Shown here one piece after another: positions 1 through 7,283 of a DNA stretch of 9,975 nt (position 1 is its first letter; each line of letters starts with the position of its first letter). Source of the DNA: CAZFQG01 sp964520785 (GTDB taxonomy: Bacteria; Planctomycetota; Planctomycetia; Pirellulales; Thermoguttaceae); assembly GCA_964520785.1 (NCBI GenBank), contig CAZFQG010000215.1, forward strand, positions 1 through 9,975, in the 5' to 3' direction. The notes below the pieces were generated by a model. That model did no database searches. It was not told the DNA's origin and saw nothing but the letters and a program-made list of their open reading frames with translations. Both the position numbers and the translations under genes were made by a program.

Positions 1-1
1 C

Positions 2-1999
2 AGTTACTTCGGCCTGCAACAACTCCACGCGCGGTATGCGATGGACACGATCGACACGATCCATTACGCCGACGAAAACGGCAGTCTGCTCGATACCGAC
101 GCAGCGGTCGCCACCGGCGCGTTCGAACGTTCTCAACTCGCCCTGCGTTACTCCGACGGCCTGGAGGTCTACGTCAATGGCAACAAGACCCAGCCGTGGA
201 CCGTCGACGGCCAGACACTACCGTCGAACGGCTGGCTCGTGAGGGACCCGGTCAAGAAGGAACTCGTCGCCGAAAGCCTCCTGTACGACGGCCACCGGGT
301 CGACTACGTCGAGTCGCCGGCGTATTACTATGCGGACGGACGCGGCCGCTTCACCCGCTTTGCGCGGTTGGCCTGCGACGGGCCGCTTATTGCCCACCGC
401 CGCGACGGCGGCGCGTTGGAGGTGATTCCGGTGGGGCGGTGTAAGGAATTCGCGGCCTCCTTCGACGGCCGTGAGGCAGCCGCGACGGCCCTGGACCGCG
501 AAGGCAAGGAACTCGGTCCGGCCGAGGCGCGGCTGAGCCGGGGATTCGTTTACATCACTCCGAAGGAAGGGGCGTTCAAGTACCGGCTGACACCCGGCGA
601 GGCGCCGAAAGCGGCCATCGACAGCCCTCGGACGTTCGTCGTGCCGGGGGAGACGGTCCCGGTAGTCTCGGGCGAGGGCGAAAACACCGTCACGATTCCC
701 ACCGACGCCGAACCGGGAACGCGGCTCTGGAGAGAACTGGATGGGGCGTGGATCGATTTCAGCGTCCGCCCCCTCGCGGAAACGCGACTGCGACTGAGAG
801 AAGACGCCATCGTGGTTTCGCTCACCCCTCATCTGCCGGGCCCAACCGACGCGGTCGTAACCCTGCGCGATGCCAAGCAGCCAGTCCGCCTCGAACCCCA
901 GACGCCGGTGGAAATCGTCTTTCCACTGGCCGTACCCGAGCAGGAAGCGGTCCAAACGCTTCCTCTTACGATTGAATCCGGTGCGTTCTCCCTGAAGCGA
1001 GCCTGGTACCTGAAGGCCGAATACGCTATCACCCAGCCGCTGGAGCTTCCCAAGGAGTATGCCTTCGGCGAGCGGCTCCGCGGCGAAACCAAGGACCGGA
1101 TGAACTCCGGCGACATCCGCCCCAGACCGATGGCCTGCGGCGAGGTAGAGAAAGAGGGGGTCTTCATGCACCCCCCCTACCGTGAAGGACCGGGGTACGC
1201 GTTCATCATTTACGGTCCGCTGGAAATCCCTTCGGCGCCACCGATCGAATTCGCATGTTCCATTGGCAAGGGGGACGGGAGTGATCCCGGCGACGGCATT
1301 CTCTTCCAAGTTTCCGTCGTGGACGAGAACGGTACGGAGGAAACCATCGCCGAGACAATCCACGGGACACACTCATGGGCCCCATTCAAGGCCGATTTGA
1401 GCCGTTTCGCGGGAAAGACGATTCATCTTAAGCTCATCGCCGACGTCGGCCCAGCGGATGATTCCTCCGGCGACTGGGCCAATTGGGGGGACTTACGGTT
1501 CAATTCGACCGAGCCGCTCCTCGTCATGACCATGCATGAGAAGCCGGTTCGGCTGGCCTACGAGCCGGCGGAGAACACCGGCTCGGCCGTTTCGCTTCGC
1601 GAGCTTAAAAATGCCAAGGCGGGGACCCTCCGCTTCGACGGCGTTGGAATCGAGGGAGACGGCCGGTATGCCTGTCCCTGCACGCTCGGCGGCGCCCTCA
1701 TTGGTATGCTTCCGCCCTCCGGTGGGAACGAGGTTGAGGGAGTATTCGCCCCTGTGGCCATCCCTCTGAATAAAGAAGCGCTCGCGGCCTTGGAAAAGAC
1801 GACCTTTTTCGAGATCGAGAACCCGGGGGGAGATTGCTTCAAACTGAAGAATGTTCGCGTCGAGTTGGTCTTGGCGGATGGTCGCACGATCTCCTCGAAA
1901 ACGACGACGCATGTCTATTCGCAGCCTGCGACATGGAAGTATGCGGAGGGAATCGGTGTTCCGAACGGCGAGCCGGTCCGGATCGAGGTGCGGTTCTGA
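2..1999 (+). CDS. 3' part of large protein of unknown function with carbohydrate-binding-like beta-sandwich modules (5' truncated by window)
   Basis: The frame is open from base 2 to a TGA at 1997-1999, giving about 665 residues. The ATG at 41 is probably internal, because the 13 codons before it (SYFGLQQLHARYA) read as normal protein and there is no start context. Numbered from that Met, residues 1-190 hold 'LEVYVNG', a Trp and 'LPSNGW', a pattern I associate with the region after the catalytic barrel in large secreted glycosidase-like proteins. Residues about 374-488 form a predicted jelly roll: 'FMHPPY', 'GDGSDPGDGILFQVSV', 'ADLSRFAGKTIHLKLIADVG' and 'DWANWGDLRF' resemble NPCBM-type sugar-binding modules. 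Residues about 500-652 look like another beta-rich domain ending 'PVRIEVRF'. No catalytic residues are visible in this part, so an enzyme class cannot be assigned. It converges on the minus-strand glycosidase gene. Coding status is certain; function is a weak inference. Confidence 0.85.
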   Translation, partial: SYFGLQQLHARYAMDTIDTIHYADENGSLLDTDAAVATGAFERSQLALRYSDGLEVYVNGNKTQPWTVDGQTLPSNGWLVRDPVKKELVAESLLYDGHRVDYVESPAYYYADGRGRFTRFARLACDGPLIAHRRDGGALEVIPVGRCKEFAASFDGREAAATALDREGKELGPAEARLSRGFVYITPKEGAFKYRLTPGEAPKAAIDSPRTFVVPGETVPVVSGEGENTVTIPTDAEPGTRLWRELDGAWIDFSVRPLAETRLRLREDAIVVSLTPHLPGPTDAVVTLRDAKQPVRLEPQTPVEIVFPLAVPEQEAVQTLPLTIESGAFSLKRAWYLKAEYAITQPLELPKEYAFGERLRGETKDRMNSGDIRPRPMACGEVEKEGVFMHPPYREGPGYAFIIYGPLEIPSAPPIEFACSIGKGDGSDPGDGILFQVSVVDENGTEETIAETIHGTHSWAPFKADLSRFAGKTIHLKLIADVGPADDSSGDWANWGDLRFNSTEPLLVMTMHEKPVRLAYEPAENTGSAVSLRELKNAKAGTLRFDGVGIEGDGRYACPCTLGGALIGMLPPSGGNEVEGVFAPVAIPLNKEALAALEKTTFFEIENPGGDCFKLKNVRVELVLADGRTISSKTTTHVYSQPATWKYAEGIGVPNGEPVRIEVRF

Positions 2000-2077
2000 G
2001 TCGCGTACGAGATTCGGTTGACAATACCGTTTGGGGTACTCTCCGTTTGAGTCGCTGGGAGGCGATTGCCACAAGAC

Positions 2078-2096
2078 ACCGCCCCCCAGGGGCGGT
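2078..2096. terminator. Perfect 8-bp GC hairpin between convergent genes (possible bidirectional terminator)
   Basis: ACCGCCCC (2078-2085), loop CCA, then GGGGCGGT (2089-2096) form an exact inverted repeat. It lies in the 202-bp gap between two converging genes, 79 bases after the plus-strand stop and about 106 bases beyond the minus-strand stop. Neither side has a T-tract, so it is not a canonical Rho-independent terminator. Position and perfect pairing are the only support. I see no gene in the rest of the gap. Confidence 0.4.
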
Positions 2097-2201
2097 TGCC
2101 GCGCGCTCCAGCTTCAATCACGTCTTGCCGGCGCGGGGATTCTCGGTGCAATCGAGCGTCCTCCGGATTGCCGAAGTATTTCCCCTATAGCCGGAAGACG
2201 C

Positions 2202-3545
2202 CTACGTGGGGCCGTCCGAGCCATCCCCATAAACCGTGAAGGGCAGTTCTGTTCTTGGGGCGGCAACCGGGATCACCGGCGCGTCCACGAAGAGGGGTAC
2301 GTTTGCCACCGCCGCGCCACCGTTACCGTCGCGGACGTACGCAAAGAGCCGGTAGGCACCGCCGCCGGCCGGAACCATCACCGTCGCCTCGGATCCTTTG
2401 GTGGCTACGGCTTCGGCCAGAGAGACCTCCTCCGACTGGAAGTCGCCCCCCGAGCCGATGACGACGGAGTCTCGCCGCAAGACCCAGTCGATCGCTAGCC
2501 GGTCCCGATCCGGATCGCTAGCCGTAAGCCGCGCCGTGACGGTCTCGCCCGGCTTCAATCCCCGCGCTTTCTCTACCACGAGCAACTCGATGACCGGACA
2601 TCTATTCTTCGGGGCCGAGCCGGTCCACGCGTCGGTCATGGCGTCGACCGCGGCCAGCCGTGACCCGTCGGGAAGCAGCATTCCAAACCACGTCGCGGTC
2701 GTCTCCTGTTTGTGTCCCCAAAGAAACGCGTATGACCCGAGGCACAGCCCCGGCTGGGAAGCCACCGCCTTGCGGTATGCCGCGGCGTACTCCTGCGCCT
2801 TGGCGGTGCTCGTTGCCTCCAGGGGCGCGCCCCACGCCGTCTTGGCGACCTCCCACGGACCTCGCGGTCCGAACTCGGTGAGAATGTACGGCTTCGTCCC
2901 TCCGGCGGCGCGGTACCGCGCCGCCAGCGTGTCTACACTTCCGTACGAGTTGACGCCGATGATGTCGATATTGGGGCAGAAACGCTCGATGCTCCGCACC
3001 TTGTCGTCGACCGGTTCGGCAATGACCGTGATCGTGGGGTGATCGGGATCGATCCGCTTGCATTTCCGGGCGATATGGTCGACTGCGTACCAGACGGCCG
3101 GGTTCTTGCCGTCCCCCTCCATTTCGTTACCGATGCCCCACATCAGAACGGCCGGATGGTCTTTGTACTTGCGGACCGCGGCGCGGCAATCGTCGAGCTG
3201 TTTCGAGACGGAGGCTTCGTTCTGGTAGTTGAACCCGTGCCGCTCGTGGCCCAACCAGAGCCCGACGCATACGGCAAGTCCGTGCCTGCGTGCCTCGTCG
3301 AGAACGGCACCCAGGTTGTCCGTCCCCCACGTCCGGATGGAGTTCCCTCCGGCCTCCGCCAACAGGGCAAGGTGCGTGCTTCCACCGGCCCCCTTGACGA
3401 AGAACGGTTCTCCCTCGCGGACGAGCCGATAGTGGCCGTCTTGCGTCTGGACCGCTACTCTCGGCCCCCCGGCAACTAACGGTCCGGCCGTGGCGAACCA
3501 CGTAAAACAGACTGCTTTGGTGAAGGATCGAAAGATACTATTCAT
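2202..3545 (-). CDS. Exported glycoside hydrolase, clan GH-A (GH2-type TIM barrel) with C-terminal Ig-like domain
   Basis: A 447-residue protein likely to hydrolyse beta-glycosidic bonds outside the cytoplasm; the substrate cannot be read from sequence. The start is at 3545, not the longer open frame from 3884, which would overlap the upstream acyltransferase gene. From 3545 the protein begins MNSIFRSFTK followed by a hydrophobic stretch to about residue 25, a plausible signal peptide. The barrel spans about 30-310. 'MWGIGNEME' supplies the Asn-Glu acid/base pair (N140, E141), and 'YILTEFGPRG' supplies the nucleophile (E224). 'VNSYG' (198-202) and 'SYAFLWG' (W276) fit clan GH-A strands. Residues about 315-425 look like an Ig/cadherin-like sandwich ('TASDPDRDRLAIDW', 'YVRDGNGG'). 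The N-terminal sandwich domains of full-length GH2 enzymes are absent, so GH5 or an unclassified GH-A family is possible. It is the last gene of the minus-strand row. No Shine-Dalgarno site is visible. Confidence 0.85.
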   Translation of the reverse strand: MNSIFRSFTKAVCFTWFATAGPLVAGGPRVAVQTQDGHYRLVREGEPFFVKGAGGSTHLALLAEAGGNSIRTWGTDNLGAVLDEARRHGLAVCVGLWLGHERHGFNYQNEASVSKQLDDCRAAVRKYKDHPAVLMWGIGNEMEGDGKNPAVWYAVDHIARKCKRIDPDHPTITVIAEPVDDKVRSIERFCPNIDIIGVNSYGSVDTLAARYRAAGGTKPYILTEFGPRGPWEVAKTAWGAPLEATSTAKAQEYAAAYRKAVASQPGLCLGSYAFLWGHKQETTATWFGMLLPDGSRLAAVDAMTDAWTGSAPKNRCPVIELLVVEKARGLKPGETVTARLTASDPDRDRLAIDWVLRRDSVVIGSGGDFQSEEVSLAEAVATKGSEATVMVPAGGGAYRLFAYVRDGNGGAAVANVPLFVDAPVIPVAAPRTELPFTVYGDGSDGPT

Positions 3546-3644
3546 GAGACATCGATTGCGTGCAACATGGAGGGCCTGTATCAGCGTGTACCCCATTCCA
3601 TTGTAAACGGCGCCTTCGTTTCCGACGAGAAACTGCTTCCGCCT

Positions 3645-3688
3645 CCGGGAACGACTCCCGGGCATCGTCCTTTCGGCGTCCGCCAAAG
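3645..3688 (-). other. Two short inverted repeats in the acyltransferase-glycosidase gap
   Basis: Within the 173-bp gap, CCGGGA (3645-3650) and TCCCGG (3656-3661) form a 6-bp stem with a 5-base loop. At 3669-3688 CTTT-GGCG (minus strand) pairs with CGCC-G-AAAG, leaving one bulged G. Neither has a U-tract. They might weaken read-through from the acyltransferase gene and leave the glycosidase gene partly independent. This is the largest gap in the minus-strand row. Stems this short can arise by chance in GC-rich DNA. Confidence 0.22.
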
Positions 3689-3718
3689 ACGTGCCCGTGC
3701 GTTGAATCGGGGAAACGC

Positions 3719-4957
3719 TTATGTTCCATCCGACGGCCGTTTTCCGAATCCGGCCTTCAGGGCACAAAGACCCCGCGTCAGAGACCGTCCGAGGGAATTC
3801 CTGGCGACCGTTCGGACGAGACTCGCGCGGAGCGAACGCGGAAATACCCGAAGGAGCGCCATCGGCTTCGGTTCGGCGCGCCAATGGGCCTTGTAGGGTT
3901 CATCGCCGCGGAGGAAGTCGTAGCCCCGGTAACCCGCGTCGATCGCGTGGCGGAGCGAGGCGATCGTGCCCAGCCAGCCGGGCCGTTGTCCGGCGCATCG
4001 CGGATCGATGCCGGTCTGATACATATAAAGCGTGTCATCGTCCGCGAAATCGATTTCCGCGACGACCGGCCGGGAGTCGATCTCGATCCATTGCAGCCGT
4101 AGCCGGCCCAAGTCTAGAAATGCTTCGGCGGTCTCCTCCAGAAACTCTCGAAACGCGTTCGACGCGAAGCATCCCGGTTGGCCGAGGCTGCGCCGCCGCC
4201 TCTGGTGCAAATCGTTCAACACGGCGAGTCCGTCTCGGAGTGTCCGGCTCGAATCGGCCACGTGAATTCTCGCGGCCGGCGTGTCCAGAAGCCGCCGCGT
4301 CAACTGTCGGACCTTCTCCCGGCGCGACTTGGAAAGGAGCCGGAGATAATCCTCCCACGAGTCGGGCAGTTCGATCCGCCAGCAGTTCTCTTGAGGCCGC
4401 TCGTCGGCGGTGTTTCCTCCCTCGCGAAGCCGGTGGACGAAGCACCGAACCGCCGCGTCTTGAGCCCAGACGCCGCCTAATTCCATCCACGTGCATCCCG
4501 GTCCGAGGTTCGTGAGTTGGCTCGCCAGCGCCTCCGTGACGACCGCTTCGCGACCGGGGGCATGCAAGATCGTCAGGTAATCGGAGCAAACCATTCCGGA
4601 GCCGAGAAAGCGGAGAACGCGGCCCGATATCGCGGAATGGCGGAGGAACCAGGGGGCGATCCCCACGATCTCTCCGGTGGCGTCCGTCACCGTCAAGACG
4701 AAAAGCGTGTCTCGCCGCTCGTGGAAGTGCTTCCACCAAGGAACCAGCCACTCCCACCGCCGGAAAGGAATTCCGCCGGAAAGCCGATTCCAACACGGAC
4801 GCAGCGCGTCGAGCCCCTCGACGTCGCGAATCCACCGGACCTCCAAGGACCCGGGGGAAAGAGTCTCTCGCTCGGATACAGGGGCCGCGGCGCTTGCGGC
4901 TCCGGACGCCGGCACCCAATCCCGCGCCTTGTCTTCGGACATGATTGGAGGCATCAT
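3719..4957 (-). CDS. GNAT-fold acyltransferase of the CelD/BcsL/FemAB-like type (Acetyltransf_6)
   Basis: A 412-residue soluble protein. Relatives transfer acyl groups, usually acetyl, in exopolysaccharide or cellulose production, or add amino acids to cell-wall precursors; which applies here is unknown. Visible family marks are 'RRWEWLVPWWKHF' (66-78) in the first GNAT-like half, 'SKSRREKVRQLTRRL' (209-223) before the second half, 'YMYQTGIDPR' (311-320), and the C-terminal signature 'GYRGYDFLRGDEPYKAHW' (342-359), which is highly characteristic of CelD-like proteins. The first 35 residues are Ala/Ser/Pro-rich and probably disordered. The start at 4957 has a GGAG 7 bases upstream. The next ATG at 4954 and one at 4942 (MSEDK) are alternatives. 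It lies 82 bp after the DUF58 gene and 173 bp before the glycosidase gene on the same strand, consistent with co-transcription and a polysaccharide-related role. Family call firm, substrate unknown. Confidence 0.85.
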   Translation of the reverse strand: MMPPIMSEDKARDWVPASGAASAAAPVSERETLSPGSLEVRWIRDVEGLDALRPCWNRLSGGIPFRRWEWLVPWWKHFHERRDTLFVLTVTDATGEIVGIAPWFLRHSAISGRVLRFLGSGMVCSDYLTILHAPGREAVVTEALASQLTNLGPGCTWMELGGVWAQDAAVRCFVHRLREGGNTADERPQENCWRIELPDSWEDYLRLLSKSRREKVRQLTRRLLDTPAARIHVADSSRTLRDGLAVLNDLHQRRRRSLGQPGCFASNAFREFLEETAEAFLDLGRLRLQWIEIDSRPVVAEIDFADDDTLYMYQTGIDPRCAGQRPGWLGTIASLRHAIDAGYRGYDFLRGDEPYKAHWRAEPKPMALLRVFPRSLRASLVRTVARNSLGRSLTRGLCALKAGFGKRPSDGT

Positions 4958-4964
4958 ATTCCAA

Positions 4965-4968
4965 CTCC
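4965..4968 (-). promoter_or_regulatory. Ribosome binding site of the acyltransferase gene
   Basis: GGAG on the minus strand with a 7-base spacer to the ATG at 4957. It favours the upstream tandem ATG over the internal ones at 4954 and 4942. Confidence 0.5.
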
Positions 4969-5039
4969 ACCGGTCAGACCGGAATTGTCTATCCCCGATT
5001 CCGTACGATCGTGGTCTCGTGCTGGGAATTCTCGCCGAT

Positions 5040-5936
5040 TCATCCTCGCCCCGCCCGGGTCACCAGGTATTCGGTAAGCGCTCTGTCGAATCTCATGCTC
5101 GTATCCAACGGGACGTAGTCGATCCCCGCTTGAAAACACTCGCGCTTGTAACGGTCGCGGAAGGACTCCAGCTCGTTCAAGTAATCCCGCCGGAAACCGT
5201 CCGCGTTGAGCTGGAGCCTCTGCTCGCTTTCCGGGTCTTCCAGTTCGACCATGCCGGCGAAGGGAAAATCGGCTTCGGCCTCGTCGAGAATGTGGAAGAG
5301 GATGACGTCGTGGCCCCGGTGCCTCAGCCGATAGAGGGCCTGGAGGACCGGGTCGGCGTCGGCCAAAAGGTCCGAGAAGATCATCACGAGGCTCGCGCGG
5401 CGGAGCATCGCGGCGACCTGGACGAGGCTGTTGGCGATGTCGGTCTTGCCGGAGGGCTGCAGCTTCGTCAGAACGCTCAAGATGTCCCCCAGGTGCCTTC
5501 TGGCGGCCTTGGGGGGCAGGCTGCTGCGGATGCGTTCGTCGAATGTCAAGAGCCCGACCGGGTCCTGCTGGTGGATCATCAAATACGCCAACGCCGCGGC
5601 CAGGCAGATCGAATAGTCGAACTTCGTCAGCTCCTGGCGGTAGGTGTATGCCATGGAGCGGCTCAGGTCCATCACCAGATAACCGGTGATGTTCGTCTCC
5701 GCCTCGAACTTCTTCACATAGTATTTGTCGGTCTTGGCATAAACGAGCCAGTCGATATCGTCCGGATCGTCCCCAGGGGTGTACTTCCGGTGCTCGCTGA
5801 ATTCGACGGAAAACCCGTGAAACGGGCTGGCATGCAGGCCCTGCAAGAACCCCTTGACGATGAACTGCGCGCGGAGATCGAGCCGGGAGATTTGTCGGAT
5901 GACTTCGGGCTTGAGATAACTTTCGGCGGAAGGCAT
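5040..5936 (-). CDS. DUF58 family protein (von Willebrand A-like domain)
   Basis: A 298-residue protein. The DUF58 hallmark 'FSEHRKYTPGDDPDDIDW' (46-63) is followed by 'AKTDKYYVKKFEAETN' (67-82). The vWA-like metal site is complete: D90-x-S92-x-S94 in 'DLSRSM', T165 in 'GKTD', and D189 in 'FSDL'. No membrane segment is present, so this form is probably cytoplasmic or peripheral. DUF58 proteins are functional partners of MoxR ATPases, and the moxR gene ends 70 bp upstream on the same strand, so the two are very likely co-transcribed. The exact role of DUF58 is not established; a scaffold or adaptor read by the AAA+ partner is the usual proposal. The ATG at 5936 has only a weak purine run (GGGAAG) in front. 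Length and motifs are intact with no sign of decay. Confidence 0.95.
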   Translation of the reverse strand: MPSAESYLKPEVIRQISRLDLRAQFIVKGFLQGLHASPFHGFSVEFSEHRKYTPGDDPDDIDWLVYAKTDKYYVKKFEAETNITGYLVMDLSRSMAYTYRQELTKFDYSICLAAALAYLMIHQQDPVGLLTFDERIRSSLPPKAARRHLGDILSVLTKLQPSGKTDIANSLVQVAAMLRRASLVMIFSDLLADADPVLQALYRLRHRGHDVILFHILDEAEADFPFAGMVELEDPESEQRLQLNADGFRRDYLNELESFRDRYKRECFQAGIDYVPLDTSMRFDRALTEYLVTRAGRG

Positions 5937-6006
5937 GGTCTTCCCGCTCGTATGGGTTATGTTGGGCGTTTCTTGCCGCCCTCGGTGGCGGCTTTATTTT
6001 TACCAA

Positions 6007-7038
6007 TCAGCTCGCCGCGGGCCCCTTTTCGTATTTGGGGATCACCGGCGGAGGGGTTTCTCGCACCAGCCGTTCGATCAGGTCTTCCGTGGTGAATCCC
6101 TCGGCCTGAGCCTGAAAGTTCGTGCTCACGCGATGCCGGAGGACCGGGATCGTCAGCTTACGAATGTCGTCGATGGCGACGGAGAACCGACCGTCCATCG
6201 CGGCCAGCGCCTTTCCCCCTTGGATCAGGAACTGCCCCGCGCGGGGGCCGGCACCCCAATCGACCATCTCCTTGATGAACTTGGGGGACGAATCGTCCTT
6301 GGGTCGCGTCGCGCGGATCAGCCGTGAAACGTACTGGACGATGTACTTGCTGACAGCGACCGAGCCGACCAGTTTTTGCAGGTTCACGATCGCCTTACCG
6401 CTGAGGACCTTGCGGACCTCGACCACCTCGCTCCGCGTCGTGGCGGCGAGAATCCGCTCTTCTTCCTCCGCCGTGGGGTAATCCACCCGGATGTTGAACA
6501 TGAACCGGTCGAGCTGCGCCTCGGGCAGCGGGTACGTCCCTTCCTGCTCGATCGGGTTCTGCGTCGCGATCGTGAAAAACGGGTCCGGCAGCGGATAGGT
6601 GGCCTGCCCGACGGTCACTTCACGCTCCTGCATCGCCTGCAAGAGGGCGGCCTGCGTCTTTGGGGGGGTACGGTTGATTTCGTCGGCCAAGAGGATGTTC
6701 GTGAAGATCGGCCCCTCGACAAAGCGGAAATTCCGCCTTCCCGACTCTTCTTCCTCCAAGATATTCGTCCCGGTGATGTCGGAGGGCATGAGGTCCGGCG
6801 TGAACTGGATCCGCTTGAAACGTACGTCCAGGATTCTAGCCAGAGTGCTGACCATCAGCGTCTTCGCCAGCCCCGGCACCCCCTCCAATAGGCAATGGCC
6901 TCGAGTAAAAATCGCGGCAAACAACTGTTCAATAACGGTTGCTTGGCCAATAATGACCTTTTGCAGCTCCTCCTGCATTAGGCGACGGTGCTGGCTGAAC
7001 TCCTGCAGGACCTCGCCGAGATTCCGTGTTTTTCCCAA
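6007..7038 (-). CDS. MoxR-type AAA+ ATPase
   Basis: A 343-residue AAA+ protein thought to act as a chaperone or metal-insertion factor for vWA-domain partners. Walker A is 'GVPGLAKT' (53-60), Walker B is 'ILLADE' (115-120), sensor 1 is N161 in 'ATQNP', the arginine finger is R178 in 'EAQLDRF', and sensor 2 is in 'GPRAG' (264-268). 'HCLLEGVPGLAKT' and 'GTYPLPEAQLDRF' are classic for the family, and the length is typical. The start is TTG at 7038, supported by a GGAG 7 bases upstream. The first in-frame ATG (6978, residue 21) would remove part of the N-terminal helix and has no such site. It is first in a row of four minus-strand genes and divergent from the DUF4159 gene across 245 bp. All ATPase motifs are intact, so it should be active. 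Confidence 0.96.
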   Translation of the reverse strand: MGKTRNLGEVLQEFSQHRRLMQEELQKVIIGQATVIEQLFAAIFTRGHCLLEGVPGLAKTLMVSTLARILDVRFKRIQFTPDLMPSDITGTNILEEEESGRRNFRFVEGPIFTNILLADEINRTPPKTQAALLQAMQEREVTVGQATYPLPDPFFTIATQNPIEQEGTYPLPEAQLDRFMFNIRVDYPTAEEEERILAATTRSEVVEVRKVLSGKAIVNLQKLVGSVAVSKYIVQYVSRLIRATRPKDDSSPKFIKEMVDWGAGPRAGQFLIQGGKALAAMDGRFSVAIDDIRKLTIPVLRHRVSTNFQAQAEGFTTEDLIERLVRETPPPVIPKYEKGPAAS

Positions 7039-7045
7039 TGGTTCG

Positions 7046-7049
7046 CTCC
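7046..7049 (-). promoter_or_regulatory. Ribosome binding site supporting the TTG start of moxR
   Basis: GGAG on the minus strand, 7 bases before TTG at 7038. The acyltransferase gene has the same motif and spacer, which makes this non-ATG start more credible. Confidence 0.5.
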
Positions 7050-7104
7050 GAGCTGAGGGTTGGACGGTTTGGCCCCGCCGCCCGAGTCGTCCTGGACGGC
7101 GTTC

Positions 7105-7150
7105 GTTACGTAGTATAGTTGGTCAAATGTGCCAATAAGTATACCTTTTA
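7105..7150. promoter_or_regulatory. AT-rich core of the divergent moxR / DUF4159 promoter region
   Basis: In the 245-bp gap between divergent genes this stretch is clearly AT-richer than its surroundings. On the minus strand it holds two TATACT hexamers (7112-7117 and 7138-7143), each a one-mismatch match to a sigma-70 -10 box. It also holds the small palindromes TACGTA (7107-7112) and GTATAC (7139-7144), and a TTGG...CCAA dyad (7120-7136). No convincing -35 box lies at the right distance. On the plus strand, TATGAT at 7263-7268 could be a -10 box for the DUF4159 gene but would leave a leader of only about 10 bases. A promoter for moxR here is likely by position; the exact boxes are guesses. 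Confidence 0.35.
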
Positions 7151-7283
7151 TGCCGGGACCGTGTCTCGCCCCCGGCGGGGATTATTCCCGTCCACCGTGT
7201 CTTCCCCCGATCGTGGCCCCGTCCGTCGGCGGCGATATATCCCTCGTCGCCGGTGAAACGCGTATGATCCGCTCAATTATCTC

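Noticed and set aside
218..1372. A 384-codon minus-strand open frame inside the first gene
   Set aside because: The opposite strand has continuous protein-like sequence with structured domains; this translation is Arg/Gly-rich and has no recognisable motif.
4035..4970. A 311-codon minus-strand frame overlapping the acyltransferase gene
   Set aside because: The competing frame holds the CelD-like signature and reaches further; this one is an Arg-rich shadow.
4954..6006. A 350-codon minus-strand frame overlapping DUF58 almost completely
   Set aside because: Same strand but another frame over an intact DUF58 gene. The DUF58 frame carries the family signature and metal site; this one is a Pro/Arg-rich shadow.
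4677..6095. A 472-codon plus-strand open frame opposite the acyltransferase, DUF58 and start of the moxR 3' end
   Set aside because: It is antisense to genes with complete, recognisable motifs, its translation has no domain-like pattern, and long antisense frames are expected from GC-biased third positions.
7169..7180. CCCC-CGGC-GGGG mini-hairpin in the divergent promoter region
   Set aside because: Only four pairs in GC-rich DNA, with no T-tract and no position that makes sense for a terminator.
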